Source: Macrocystis pyrifera (Eukaryota; Sar; Phaeophyceae; Laminariales; Laminariaceae). From it: DNA of 64,000 nt. The stretch spans positions 7,953,427 through 8,017,426 of the forward strand of contig JASSKH010000010.1 of the NCBI GenBank assembly GCA_031763025.1, in the 5' to 3' direction. How positions within the stretch are numbered: the stretch's first letter is position 1; the number at the start of each line of letters is the position of its first letter. This document shows, piece after piece, positions 31,592 to 43,411 of this stretch. Made by a program: the position numbers and the translations under genes. Under the pieces are notes generated by a model, which was given only the letters and a program-made list of their open reading frames with translations, had not been told where the DNA came from and did not search any database.

Positions 31592-33935
31592 GCTGCTGTG
31601 TTGTTGTTGTTGTTGTTGTTGTTTTTGCTGTTGTTGTTTTATTCACATTTGACCGTTCTTTCTACCCGTCGACATCCAGCATAACCAGTGTCCGGGCCGA
31701 TTCTTTAATCCTAGAGAGATACAAGTTAGGCGGTCACAACGCTACGCCACAGAGACATTCCGGTTACGTATGCAGTAAGCACAGCGGGCAATGCGATGCC
31801 CTGTTATCATGCTGGATACGACAGGCACGACATACACATACCATGAAATAAAGAAACGAAACAAACCAAAAAAAACAAAACAAGTAAGACTGATCGACAG
31901 AGAAAAAGAAAGAAAAAAATATGAGAAACAAACGGTCGTGCCACCCCCGCAGGGGATGAGGCAGACACTCAAAAAGAACGACTTGGAAACAAAAAGGAAA
32001 AAGAACACCACGTCTCGTCGTAAACAGGGTAAGTAAGGCTATAAAAACAAAGGGAAACCAACAGGCAAACCAAAGCACAAAGCATCCTCCAGGCAGCGGC
32101 AGCAGTATATGGTACGAGTAGCATAGCCAGGCTCTTCCTGCTAGTCCGCCTGGTACCTTGCTACCCTGTCTGCCGCCGCCGTCCAGCCTTCATCAACTAT
32201 GCCCGGCCCCTCGGCGTCAGACAATACGAACCAAGCAAAGCAGATTCGTCATCCACCCATGCCACACGACTCCTTCAAAGAGGCTTATTGTTGTTGTTGT
32301 GCTTGTCTTGACAATAAATCGTCATTTCTACCCAGCTTCATCAGTACACCCAGTGTCCGTCCTGGTTCCTTGTTCTAAGGAGATATTGATTGATTCACAG
32401 ATCGTGAGACAGGAATATAAAATAAAAAATGAATAAATAAATAATCGCAAATTCAAGTGTCAAGCAAGTGAAATGCCAGCGTACCGGGTACGAGAACACA
32501 ACAACACAAAAAAAACAATAAATCCAAAAATAAAATGGAAATGGAACAGAACAGAATACAAACGACGCAAGGACTTCAGAAAGGCTGCCAGACGAAAACA
32601 TACGTACTCAGAAAGGACAGATATTTGCTGCGCGGACGAAGCAACGCGAAAGAGAGGGAGCTACAGGGAAAAGTCTATAAGAGCTAGTCGAACCGATACC
32701 TTGCCACCCGATATATCATTTTGTTTCTGCATTTGTCGACAGCTCCATCTGTACGGCTGCCCTTCCCCCAGGGTTCTACATTATTTGACCTTGTCGTGGA
32801 CATGCCCTGGTATTGCCATGGTACCGCCCATGGCATACCATGGCATCACCACGGCATCCCAAGGCGTGGCATAAGATTCCATGGCACGCCGTGGGGGTTG
32901 CCATGACATGCCATGGGTAGTACCATGGCAACCCCCGCGGCTACCACCATGGCACTCCATGGTAACCCCACGGCATGTCATGGCAACCCCCACAGCACCC
33001 CAATGTCCACGGCACCTAGGTTAGGGTTGGGGGTAGGGTTAGGGTTAGGATTAGGGTCCCATGGTATGCCGTGGAGGTCCGTGGAAGATTCCTTGGAATG
33101 CCGTGGAAGATACCGTGGAAGGTTTAGCCGCAGGTCGTACCACGGCATGCCACGGCATGTCGCGAAAAAAGACAACAATGTACATACCACCCCACCAGCC
33201 ATCGTCCCTTACATCACCCGGCGGGCCAGCCGCTCATTGGTCGCCCGCTGTACAGCCCCCGCAAAGAGGAGGCGTCTTTTGCGGATGGTTGTCTCAACGC
33301 TCTCGCATTGTGCCTTTTGGAGGGCCTTGGCGTACGACATGAGGTGGTCACTGCGTTGCCGGCGCTGGAAGCCAATGATCCGTAGGAGGAGTTTGTGGTG
33401 TTCCGTTCGTAGCTCAGTGAAAAGCTCCTGACGAAGAATCTACTTCACGCACGCGTACAGCAGGGTCTCAATCACGTCGGCTTTTAGCATGCGCACTTTT
33501 AGAGTCAACGGGGCATCCTCCATATCATACCGTTCCCGTTTGAACCGGTTGTAGCATGCCCATGCGAGTCGGATCCGTCGTCTGATCTCTGGCATAATGT
33601 CAGCGATTGCGACGACAGAGCCGTCCAGATACAAAAACTCCATCGTCTCTCTACATCTCTGTCCCGCTGCTTCGATGACGAGCGGTGAGGTCTGGGGTGC
33701 CTGATTCGGAGTCCGCAGCAGCATGGTCTCCGTTTTCTTTTCGGATACGGTGAGGCCTGTTGCTTCGAAAACAATCTAAATGATGGAATCACCTTCGCAA
33801 GGCCTTCCGCCGACTTAGACACAATGCCTGCATCGTCCGCGTACAGCATACCCCATACTTCCCTCCGCAAGCAAGTTAGTGGGTCAACCTTCACCCCGTC
33901 CTCGCCCAGGTCCTCCTCGAGGTAAACCAAGTCCC
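31592..33935 (-). mobile_element. LINE copy, 5'-truncated in RT, with nested foldback element
   Basis: The 3' tail appears as TTG repeats at the left. The 3' UTR runs to about 32768, foldback copy C interrupts it, and 33188-33935 encodes the end of the reverse transcriptase and its C-terminal region (frameshifted). This copy keeps the catalytic box: GMLYADDAGIVSKSAEGLAK near 33790-33870. The rest of the RT and the endonuclease are missing. Confidence 0.82.
32769..33187. mobile_element. Foldback element copy C with TTAGGG tract
   Basis: It begins CAGGGTTCTACATTATTTGA and ends GACAACAATGTACAT. The arms are made of CCATGG, CATGCC and CCACGG units. Near the middle is a telomere-type tract (33016-33057: TTAGGG, TTGGGGG, TAGGG variants). 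It is inserted in a minus-oriented LINE copy. Confidence 0.82.
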
Positions 33936-34945
33936 ACTTATCAATCGAAGAAAGGAAGAGAAATCAATAAGATGAAAATCCCAGAGGATCAGCGCAAGAG
34001 AAAAAAAAAAAAAAAGAAAATATAAAAAAAGAGCAAAGAAAAAAAACGAGGGCAAAGGAAGACCACGTTCGAACCAGCTGCACCAGTTGGTGGCACGAGT
34101 AGTATAGGCCTGTTCTTCTTCCTAGTCTGCCCGGTACTTTGCTATCCTGTCTACCATCTCATTCCAACTTTGGTCCACTGCAGCTTCTCTTCTACTCTTC
34201 CCGTTCCCCCCTCTCTCCGCATTCTCTTGGTCGGGTTTTCTGCCACTCGTCCTGTTGCCCCCCCTCCCCCCATTCCCATAGAAACCACCCACGGCGGAAG
34301 CGCCGCGCTGCCTACTCAACTCAGCCTCAGTCTCGTGCCACCTCCCCATGAAGCATTCGGCTGCTTCGAGGATCCCCCGGTACCACTTCCTCGCCTTTTA
34401 TGCAGCAGTGGACCACAGCGCGGTCTCAATTCCAAACATTAAGGGGGCAAGGTCCGTTGACTCTTCGGTGGCTCGGAACTCCGTAAGGTCGTCGACTATG
34501 CATCTATGCCAAGTCTTAAACTGTCCGTCAGGCCTCGGGATCTCCCCACCAACCAATGTCTCGAACATTACACGACTGGGTTATCGCCCCTTGCTTTGCC
34601 GTGCCACCCCCCCCCGATTAGAAGAGCCGCCGTTTGTAAATGGTCGTTACGATGCTCTCGCAACACGTCATCCTGAGGGCCTTCGCGTACGAGAGGGTGA
34701 TGCGGTCAGTACGAAGTTGGCGCTGGAAGTCAATGACTCGCAACAGAACTTAGTGCTGAGCCGTTCGAAGCTTGGCAAAGTGTTCCGTTCGGAGGGTCCA
34801 CGTCACACACCCGTACAGCAAGATCTCAATCACCTCAGCCTTCAGCATTCGGACTTCCAGGCTAAGGGGGGCGGTCGTCCAATCATACAGCTCCGGGCAG
34901 AACCGTTTCAGGCATGCTCGCATGAGACGGATGTAGCAGCAGACA
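33936..34945 (-). mobile_element. LINE fragment (C-terminal region and 3' UTR)
   Basis: Minus-strand reading gives SLEVRMLKAEVIEILLYGCV, a family hallmark, then the downstream C-terminal segment and the proximal 3' UTR with purine-rich runs near 33990-34050. It is a separate copy abutting the 31592-33935 element. Confidence 0.78.
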
Positions 34946-35235
34946 TTCCAACGCCATGCCATCATACTGGATATGACAGGCGCGACATACACATTGAAAG
35001 TCTATGAAAGGGAAGAAAATGAGAGAAGCAAAAATCAAATCAAAACAAAACAGGGAAAACATTGAAAACATATCGATAACATCAAGAAAATTAATTTTTT
35101 CGTGCCCCCCCGCAGGGTATGCAGCAGAAACTTGAAAAACATGTGCTACACAAACTACACCACTTCTTGTAAACGGGAACAGACTAGGAGCCAAGGGAAA
35201 ACGACAGGCAATCCCAAGCTCAAAGCACCCTCCAG
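34946..35235 (-). mobile_element. LINE 3' UTR fragment
   Basis: Contains GCCATCATACTGGATATGAC and CGACATACACATT in minus orientation, an A-rich block, and the CCCCCCGCAGGG segment typical of this family's 3' UTR. Confidence 0.7.
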
Positions 35236-36454
35236 GTAGCCGCACAAGTGGCCACTTGGGTATGTTGGTGGACGCTGTGGTGAAACCACGACATTTTAAG
35301 ATAGCAAGTTGCAGCGACAAGAAAAAATTGTGCCGCAACGCCTGCATGTCGTACCAAATGTACCTCTATTGTGGGACGTCCTGTCGTACTTGCCATGCCA
35401 ACCTCTCGTACGCAAAGACCCTCAAGATGACACGTTGCGAGAGCATCGAAACCAATATCCGCAAACGGCGGCTCTTCTATTTCTTTGCGGGGGGTTAGCA
35501 CGGAAAAGCAAGGATCGATCGCCCAGTTGGGTAATGTTCGGGACGATGGCTCGTGGGGAGAACCCGAGATCTGGCGGACAGTTCAAGACTTGGCATAGAT
35601 GCATAGTCAAAGACCTTAGGGAGTTCCGAGCCACCGAAGGGTTAACGGAACTTGCACCCTCGGTGTTTGGAGTTGAGACCGCGCTGTGGTCCATGCTGCA
35701 AAAAAGGCGGGGATGTGGTACCGGGGGATCCTCGGAGCAGCCGAACGGTTCATGGTGAGGTGGAACGAGGCTGGGCTGATCAGGCAGCGCGGCGCATCCA
35801 CCGTGGGTGGCTTCCAAGGGAATGGGGACAGGGGGGGCAAAAGGAGGAGTGGCAGAAATCCCGACCAAGGGAATGCAGAGAGGGGGGGGGACGGGAAGAA
35901 AAGCAGGGAAACTGCAGTGAGTGGACGAAAGTAGAAAGGAGACGGCGGACAGGGTAGAAAGGTACCGGGCATACTAGGAAGAAGAACATGCATATGCTTC
36001 TCGTGCCACCAACAATTAATAGTGCAGCTGGTTCGAACGTGGTCTTCCTTTGTCTTCCTGTTGAATTTTTTGGTTTTTTTTTGTATATTTTTATTTCATA
36101 TTATTTTTCTGTTTGCGCTGACCCTATGTGATTTTCATTCTTTTTATTTCTCTTCCAATCTCCGATTGATAAGCCTTATTGAAAAGTGTGGCGTGGGTGG
36201 ATGACGAGCCTGCTTTGCTTGTTTCGTATTGTCTGACGCCGAGGGGCCGGGCATAGTTTTCGAACGCTGGACGGAGGCGGCAGACAGGGTAGCATGGTAC
36301 CAGGCGGACCAGAGGTGATACCCTGGCTGTGCTACTCGCACCATAAACTGCTACCGCTACGTGGAGGATGCTTTGTGCTTTGGTTTGTCTGTTAGTTTCC
36401 TCCGATTATTAGTCTTACACTGTTGACGACTAGCGGTGTTGTTCAAGGCTTATC

Positions 36455-36720
36455 ATGGTATTTTCGGTGGGGCGGTAACGTCGGTAACGGCCGGACGGGA
36501 CGGTAAGAACGCCCGTCAAAATGGCGCCACCGTCCTGTCCCGCCCACAAAATCCCTGACCGTCGTCACGTACCGTCCCGTCCCGCCTATAAAGTCTATCC
36601 CGTTGGAAATTACCGTCCCGTCCCGCCGTGACATCGAAAAATTACCGTCCCGTCCTGCCGATAAAATGTCTCCCGTAGGGATTTATCGTCCCGTCCCGTC
36701 GTGCCATCGCCTCCGGCTGA
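36455..36720. repeat. CCGTCCCGTCCCGCC array, left
   Basis: Repeats of CCGTCCCGTCCCGCC separated by 10-25 bp A/T-containing spacers. The outermost units are inverted (GGACGGGACGGTAA). Confidence 0.85.
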
Positions 36721-37028
36721 CGTAACTTGCCTCTTCCTCTGCATGAAAAATTTGTGGTCGTCTGTTCCCATCCATTTCCACCACAAACTACGAAATTAAT
36801 CAAGCAATTCCGAGTTGTGCCAAACTTCAATAGTAGTTCCTATATGAATTCATGAGTTATCATAAGTTGTGCACAACTCCCATCTGTGAATGGAATAAAA
36901 AACAGCAATAAAATAGAAGTAGGCGTATTACCCAGCTTGCAAAATTGGGTATCAGCTGTTTATTTATTAACCAGTCGAACTCACAGATGACGTCTTTTCA
37001 TAGTCTTTATCATTATCTTGTATAATAA

Positions 37029-37342
37029 CCGGCGTCCCCGGTGGCTTGGTAGGTGGTCCGCGTGCCTGTCAAGATCAATTTCGTGGGTTCAAGTCCCACC
37101 GAGTGCACATGCTCATAGGGACTTTTTCTTGCATAAAAAATTGATAAGCGGAAAGCGCGAAAGCGTGAGTTGGCTACATTCGATGAAAATCGACGAGCAG
37201 TGGGAATGCTGAACCCTATGCGCGACAAAAATAAAAAGGCACGTACCGGGGGGGAGAAGGGACGACACCTGTGACCACGGCTTGTCCAGAAGATCGTCGA
37301 GGGTAAAACCTCCTACGAGTGGGCTGGAAAGTAAAAGTGATG
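37029..37342 (+). mobile_element. tRNA-derived SINE, copy 1
   Basis: The head contains a box A-like TGGCTTGGTAGGTGG and a perfect box B, GGTTCAAGTCC, spaced as in a tRNA gene. The loop CTGTCAA would give an Asp-type anticodon, but the stems are poor. The body ends GGGCTGGAAAGTAAAAG and an A-rich tail follows. About 315 bp. Confidence 0.82.
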
Positions 37343-37657
37343 AATAAAAAAATAAAATATAAAAATAATAATACCTCGTATGAAATTGCTGCGCACCACA
37401 TATACTTCATTTTTTTCAGCAGAAAAAGCTGTGCTGGTGGTGTTCGATGATCAGCAGCTGGTTGATGAATTGTGTACACTCATACTTTCAACCGAAGGCA
37501 GAGTAAGTACATATTGTACCATATGTGAAAAAAAAATACAAAATTAGCACGTACCAAGTAGTAAGTGGTATACCTGTTGGTGTTCATGTTTTTTCTTTTC
37601 ATGTTTTGTAACGAAACTTTATACTTCTTTCGTATTTGACTTCTACTCGCAACTGAT

Positions 37658-37773
37658 GGTATTTCGGGGGTCCATAGTTAATGGGATCAAATATTGTTAG
37701 TAAAAATAGGTAAATATATAGGTTTTTATGTATACCATATGAGGTCCTATTAACTATGGACCCCCGTAATAAT
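37658..37773. mobile_element. MITE family 1, copy 4 (nested)
   Basis: Ends TTTCGGGGGTCCATAGTTAA and TTAACTATGGACCCCCGTAA form a nearly perfect inverted repeat. It lies inside the 2.29 kb TIR element at 36444-38737. Confidence 0.87.
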
Positions 37774-37838
37774 ATCATACTGCATAGCATAACACCTGCC
37801 TTAGGCTCGCCACCACACACAAACAGCATCGAGACCAC

Positions 37839-38024
37839 GGTCACGCCACCCAAAAATATGTCAGGAGACATGTCATCAAGCGGGACGCCAAACGCCCGCT
37901 GTCAACGATGTAGGGCCGAGTGTTAAACATTAAATCCTACTAGTTTGGTGTCAGTCAAAGCATGTCAATGCAAAGTTGCTGCCGGTCAAGGGGTGAAGGT
38001 GCTGTCTCCAGACATCTTTGGTGT
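37839..38024. mobile_element. MITE family 3, short copy
   Basis: Inverted ends ATGTCAGGAGACA and TGTCTCCAGACATC, extending outward as GGTCAC and GTGACC. Nested inside the 2.29 kb element. Exact limits are uncertain. Confidence 0.55.
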
Positions 38025-38354
38025 GACCGGCACGGACGCCATGGATGCCTATCTCACGGGCGGGGTCGGTCGACCAGCAGCGGCACTAGAATCACCACCG
38101 CCGCCGCTACCACCTCCACCTCCACAACGACCAGCAACACAGCGCAAGCACAACCATCAGAACAGACACCATGAGCTGGCAACGCAACAACAGTGCTTGG
38201 GGCAGGGAGACGTCGCCCGTGTAGTGGCAGCATTTCTCGGGACTTAGGTTGTGGGTCGAAAAGAAAACGTCTGCGTCTGGACGGCTCCCTTCGCGGAACC
38301 AGCAGTGTGAGGGGAATTTTTCACGTACAACAGCGCCGACCTTGCGGCGGGAAA

Positions 38355-38715
38355 AAAGAAAAATATATTTACCGTCCCCCCCCCCCCGCCAAAGAAAAAG
38401 ACAATAACCGCCCGTCTCGCCGTGGGAAAAGTAGTTACTGTCCCGTCCCGCCGAGGAAAAAACTATTTACCGTCCCGTCTCGCCGAGGAAAAAATATTTA
38501 CCGTCCCGTCCCGCCGAGGGGAGAAAACTTTACCATCCCGTCCCGTCGTGAAAAGCAGCCCCGTTTACGTTTACCGTCCCGTCCCGTCGAGAAATTTTGC
38601 ACCCGCTGTCCCGTCCCGTCCCGCCACATTATATGTCCTTTTTTCACCGTCCCGTTTTCATTTGTTTCCGGTTAAACGAGTCAAATATGCCCCGTCCCGT
38701 CCCGTCACGATTATC
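38355..38715. repeat. CCGTCCCGTCCCGCC array, right
   Basis: About ten units of CCGTCCCGTCCCGCCGAG-like sequence with A-rich spacers. Confidence 0.88.
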
Positions 38716-38949
38716 AGTCACTATGTGATAAGCCTTGGTGTGTTTCTTCTTTTTTCTTCTTTTTTTCCAGCTCGTTTTCAAGTGTTTGCACGATGGTTAG
38801 TTTATTATATTTTTTTTCTTGTTTCTTTTTCTCTTTTGAATTGCCTTTCTTGTTTTTTTTCTTCTTGGTTTCGTTTCGTTTCTCAGTCATGGAATGTGCA
38901 TGTCATGCCTGTCGTATGAAGCATGATGATTGTTTTTTTGTTTTTTTTA

Positions 38950-39274
38950 TGATCACTTATACTTTCCAGCCTAACTCGTAGGAGGGTTTTACTCTCAGCG
39001 AGCTTTAGGACAAGCCATGGTCACAGGTAGGTGTCGTCCCTTCTTCCCCCCGGTACGTACCTTTATTTTTTGTCGCGCATAGGGTTCAGCATTTCCTACT
39101 GCGCGTCGATGTTCATCCGATGTAGCTAACTCACGCTCTCGCGCTTTCCGCTTATCAATTTTTTATGCAAGAAAAAGTCCCTACTCGTACGAGCATGCAC
39201 TCGGTGAGACTTGAACTCACGAAATTGATCTTGATAGGCACGCGGACCACCTACCAAGCCATCGGAGACGCCGG
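38950..39274 (-). mobile_element. tRNA-derived SINE, copy 2
   Basis: Reverse orientation. The tRNA-like head is at 39195-39274 (box B as GGACTTGAACTC-type complement, TGAGACTTGAACTCACGA) and the 3' end at about 38950. It is inserted in a LINE 3' UTR. Confidence 0.8.
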
Positions 39275-39949
39275 CATGGCATTGCATGGCACACGTGGCA
39301 ACGTAGTATCTCTGTGGCGTAGCTTTGTGACCACAGAAGGACGTGTATCTCTAGGATTGAAGAATCGGCATGGACACGTGTTGTGCTGGATGTCGACGGG
39401 TGGAAAGAACAGTGGAATGTGAAGAAAACAACAACAACAAAGTTTGCATCACGCTCGACGCTGTTGTCGCTAGTTAGGTTTGTGGATGTTCTCGCAACGA
39501 TTGTTAAATTTTGTTTTCTCCAATAGTACGTATGTATGACATATTTTGCGATCAATTTTGTTGTACAGAAAGTATACCGTATGTATGTTGTTGTTTTATA
39601 CCATATATATTGACAAAGTACAACATGGAATATTGAACGAAGTAAATCTGGGTACTGAATCGTTGGCATGTTAGAGAAGAAGGGATGGGGAAGAGAGGGA
39701 TGAAGTTGACAACGGGTGCATTGCAGTTATTAGTACTTGAACTGCGAATATTGCCGTCTACCAGGTATCTGCAATGAATGATGTTTGCATCGTGCAAGAA
39801 GAAGAGGTGGGTTTGTGTTGATCGCTTTTTTTTACCAAAATATCTGTAGTTTTCTTTTCGCAATGTTTCGTTTACTGCAGAAATTGAAGCGGGATTCATA
39901 AAACAGTACAAAACGTTATTCTTACCCGAAGGTCGTATGTGGTATATCT

Positions 39950-40215
39950 ACATGCTGTTGTTGTTGTTTTCTTCACATTAAAACGTTCTTTCTACCCGTC
40001 AACATCCAGCACAACCAGTGTCCGTGCCGATTCTTCAATCCTAGAGAGATACAAGTTCTGTGGTCACAAAGGTACGCCACTGAGATGTGTGGCGTAGTTT
40101 TATGACCACAGATTGTAAAACAGAAGTTGTGACTCTCTTCGAAGGAGTGAAGAATCGGCAAGAACACTTGTTCTTGTGCCGTTTGTCGACGGGTCGTAAG
40201 AACGTATTAATGTGT
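39950..40215. mobile_element. Inverted pair of LINE 3' ends
   Basis: 39950-40085 is the 3' tail in minus orientation, starting with TTG repeats; 40086-40215 is the same segment in plus orientation. Together they form a foldback. Confidence 0.72.
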
Positions 40216-40471
40216 GGAACACACAGACAAGAAGGGCATGCTTATTACATTAATAGAAGGGCGGGAAACAAGAAAAGGAGTAGATGGAAACCCGATCAAG
40301 GGACTGGGGACAGGACGGGCAACGCGCGGAGTAGCATGGAAACCACGGCGGACGAAAGTATAAAGGAGAAGGCAGACAGGGTAGCCAAACACCAGGCCGA
40401 CGCCTCATAGTGAGTGAAACGCTTTTTGCTATTAATAATCGTACCACTACTGCTCGCGTACGTCCCACACT

Positions 40472-40497
40472 ACCCGGGAGAGATGACTCTCCCGGGT
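40472..40497. repeat. Perfect 11-bp stem hairpin
   Basis: ACCCGGGAGAG, loop ATGA, CTCTCCCGGGT. Possible structural RNA or insertion junction; no poly-T tract follows. Confidence 0.85.
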
Positions 40498-40570
40498 GGC
40501 TATCTCCACCGCACCTGCTCTTCTCGGGGGTCAGGTGGGGTCAACGTGACCAACTGAGCTAAATTGACAC
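40498..40570 (-). other. tRNA-like 5' half (box A)
   Basis: The minus strand reads TTTAGCTCAGTTGGTCACG, an excellent box A and D-arm, but no box B or acceptor stem follows. It is therefore a tRNA relic or the head of another SINE rather than a functional tRNA. Confidence 0.4.
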
Positions 40571-41034
40571 ACGACACGAAATTGGGAACGTGGAAGTGTG
40601 GATTTTTACCAATCCGCCGGAGGATAAAAAATAAAAAAACTACTGCTAACTACTACCAATAGTGCTGCAGCTGATTCAAACTTTTGTTTTTTCTCTCTTT
40701 TTGCGCTTTGACCCTGCGTGATTTCCGATTTTACCTTTTTTATTTTTGCCTTCTTTAGTGTCCTAGCCGAAAATAAAATGTGGCGTAGACGGACGACGAG
40801 CTTGCTTTGTTTGTTTTCATTCTCCGACTCGTGCTTTCCGGGCGTGGGGCAGGGTTAACGAAAGCATGGAGAAGGACAGGCAGTAGAGCAAGGTACGAAA
40901 CCGACCATGAATAGTAGGTGTAAATACGCTGTCTATGCTTCTCGTACCACAAATTGCTGCGGCTGACTGGAGGTTGTGCTTAAGTTAGCCAGTTGGTTCC
41001 AATTCGGTGTTGTTCTAATCACTGTTTATATGTA

Positions 41035-42352
41035 GTTGATCGATTACCCAGTCAGGTAATGTTCGGGACAATGGCTGGTGGGGAGAACCTGAGACCTGGC
41101 GGACAGTCAAGACTTGGCATAGATGCATTGTCAAAGACTGTAGGGAGTTCCGAGCCATCGAAGGGTCAACGGAACTTGCTCGCTTGGTGTTTGGAGTTGA
41201 GATCGCGCTGTGGCCCACTGCTGCAAAAAAGGCGGGGAAGTGGTACCGGGGGACCCTCGAAGCATCCGAAAGTTTCATGATGAGGTGAAACGAGGCTGGG
41301 CTGATCAGACAGCGCAGCGCATCCGCCGTGGGTGGTGTCCAAGGGAATGGTTGGACGGGGGGCAGCAAGAGGAGTGGCAGAAAACCCGACGAAGGAAATG
41401 CGGAGAGGGGTGGGGGACAGGAGTAGAAGAGAATTTGCAGTGGACGAAAGTAGGAAGGAGATGGCGGACAGGGTAGCAAGATACCGGGCAGACTAGGAAG
41501 GAAGTATAACACGCTTATACTACTCGTACCACCAACTGGTGCAGCTGGTTCGAACGTGGTCTTCCTTTGTCTTCCTTTTGTTTAATTTTATTTTTATTCC
41601 TTTTTTTTTGCGCTGACCCTATGTGATTTTCATTGTATATATTTCTCGCCCTTTCTCCGATTGATAAGCGCTATTGAAGGAGTCGTGTGGCGTGGGTGGT
41701 TGACGAGCCTGCTTTGCTTGTTTCGTATTGTCTGACGCCGGGGGGCCGAGCATATTTGAATAACGCTGGACGGAGGCGGCAGACAGGGTAGCAAGGTACC
41801 AGGCGGACCAGCTGGGAGACCCTGTGGCTGTGCTACTCGTACCATAAACTGCTGCCGCTACCTGGAGGATGCTTTGTTGTTTGGTTGGTTTACCTGTTAT
41901 TTTCCCTTGGTGCTTAGTCTCAATCTGTTGGCGACCCTATCAAAATAGTGGTGTTTTTCTTATTTTTCGTTTTTTTTCCACTTCGTTCTTTTCAAGTATC
42001 CGCCAGATCCCCTGCGGGGGGGGCACGATGGTTTGTTTCTTATATATATACCTGGTACATTTTTTTTTTCTTCTTGTTTCTCTTTCCCTTTCGAATTGTC
42101 TTCTTTTTTTTTTTTTTTTTCTCTTTGTTTCGTTTCGCTTCTCTAGGTCATGGAATGTGTAGGTCGTGCCTGTCGTACGCAGTATGATGACATGGTATGG
42201 CATTGTATGCGTGGCAACGTAGTATCTCTCTCTGTGGCGTAGCTTTGTGACCACGGAACTTGTATCTCTCTAGGATTGAAGAATCAGCACGGACACTGGT
42301 TGGTCTGGATGTCGACGGGTAGAAAGAACGGTTTTATGTGAAAACAACAACC
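41035..42352 (+). mobile_element. LINE copy (C-terminal region plus full 3' UTR)
   Basis: It begins in the C-terminal coding region (ATTACCCAGTCAGGTAATGT) and is uninterrupted through the T-rich 3' UTR to GAAAACAACAACCG. It serves as an intact comparator for the interrupted copies. Confidence 0.82.
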
Positions 42353-42552
42353 GTGTTTTTGTTCCATCACCTTGATTGATCTGTGTGGTCTGTAAGTTGC
42401 ATGATAGATCTCCTACAGGGAAACACGACAACTTTTTTTTTTTTTGCCTGTTTTTTATGTTTGATTCGACGTTCTCCCGTGTCCTATTTGACTAATATTT
42501 CGATGGCATGAAATTTCATCGTCTACCGCGCTGACGGGGTATTACGTTGTTC

Positions 42553-42595
<43 letters not shown>

Positions 42596-42770
42596 GCTTT
42601 TGTGCTCTTCACATTATACCATTCTTTCAACCCGTCGACATCCAGCACAACCAGCGTCCATGCCGATTCTTCCATCCTATATATAGAAGAGATACAAGTT
42701 CTGTGGCCACAAACTACGCCACAGAGATACTGCGCTGCCACGTAAGTATGCAGTAAGCACATAGTGAGCA
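42553..42770 (-). mobile_element. LINE 3' end with (GTT)n tail
   Basis: A 45-base TTG run is followed by the minus-oriented tail ACCCGTCGACATCCAGCACA and CTGTGGCCACAAACTACGCC. A short plus-oriented fragment follows at 42855-42945. Confidence 0.78.
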
Positions 42771-42854
42771 CTGCGATGCCATGTCATCATGCCGGATACG
42801 ACATGCACGACATACACATTCTACAAAATAGAGAAACAAAATATTTTACCATTT

Positions 42855-42945
42855 AGTACTTTCGTGACCGCATAACTTGTATCTCTCTATTGATGGGATT
42901 GAAGAATCGGCAAGGACACTGCCGACGGGTAATAACAACTGAAGA
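42855..42945 (+). mobile_element. LINE 3' UTR fragment
   Basis: Contains GTGACCGCATAACTTGTATC, GGATTGAAGAATCGGCA and GACGGGTAAT. Confidence 0.65.
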
Positions 42946-43411
42946 ATGAAGTGGAGAACATACATATCTGCTTACATATCCAAAGATTCAACCATGCATG
43001 ACATTGGATAAAAATTTCGGTATAAACCACGATCTCACAGGTGACGGACCTTGACTTTTCAATACATACCGGGGTTTGGGGCACATTTGTTTGGGGTTGC
43101 GCAGACATGGGTTTCGCAGACATCTGATTGGATGGAGCGCCTGTGTGTTTGTGTTCGCCACGACAAAAGCGTACAAGCAAACCAGAAAGTTAGAGTTATC
43201 CGTGACGAGTACAACAAATACTTATCGTAGACACGCATTTTTAACATACAGCAGCACATGCAAAATTTGTTCTATCATTCCTACATTTACCTGTGAGGGT
43301 AGGCAGGTTCCCGTTGGTATCTATCTAGTTCCCATTTTTTTCGCCGGAAGGACATCACCCTTTGCGTACGTGCCGTAATCGGGACCTGTTTTGTTTCTGT
43401 GTTTTTAGTCT

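Larger units (their letters stand above)
36444..38737. mobile_element. 2.29 kb hAT-like non-autonomous element with CCGTCCC arrays
   Basis: The ends carry a perfect 12-bp inverted repeat, CAAGGCTTATCA, flanked by 8-bp sequences GTGTTGTT and GTGTGTTT (6 of 8 identical). It splits a LINE 3' UTR. Subterminal arrays built on CCGTCCCGTCCCGCC lie at 36455-36720 and 38355-38715, as expected for transposase-binding repeats. No transposase was found. A SINE, MITE family 1 copy 4 and a MITE family 3 copy lie inside. Assignment to hAT rests on TIR form and target-duplication length. Confidence 0.72.
35290..39440 (+). mobile_element. LINE copy split by two later insertions
   Basis: 35290-36443 holds the C-terminal coding region and the start of the 3' UTR. 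A 2.29 kb TIR element occupies 36444-38737. The 3' UTR resumes at 38738, a SINE occupies 38950-39274, and the UTR then ends with CAA repeats near 39440. Joining the three parts restores the order seen in uninterrupted copies (41035-42352, 45986-47150). Confidence 0.82.
40216..40990 (+). mobile_element. LINE fragment with a 0.2 kb foreign segment
   Basis: 40216-40420 matches the end of the coding region (GACAGGGTAGCC, CCAGGCCGACGCC); 40640-40990 matches the 3' UTR. Sequence between 40421 and 40640 is not LINE-like and includes a perfect 11-bp hairpin and a tRNA-like box A. Confidence 0.65.

Noticed and set aside
33016..33057. Chromosome end
   Set aside because: The TTAGGG-like tract lies within a transposon and is followed by LINE sequence, so it is interstitial.
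36010..36443. Host gene in the T-rich region
   Set aside because: It aligns with the 3' UTR of several LINE copies (41520, 46330, 52070).
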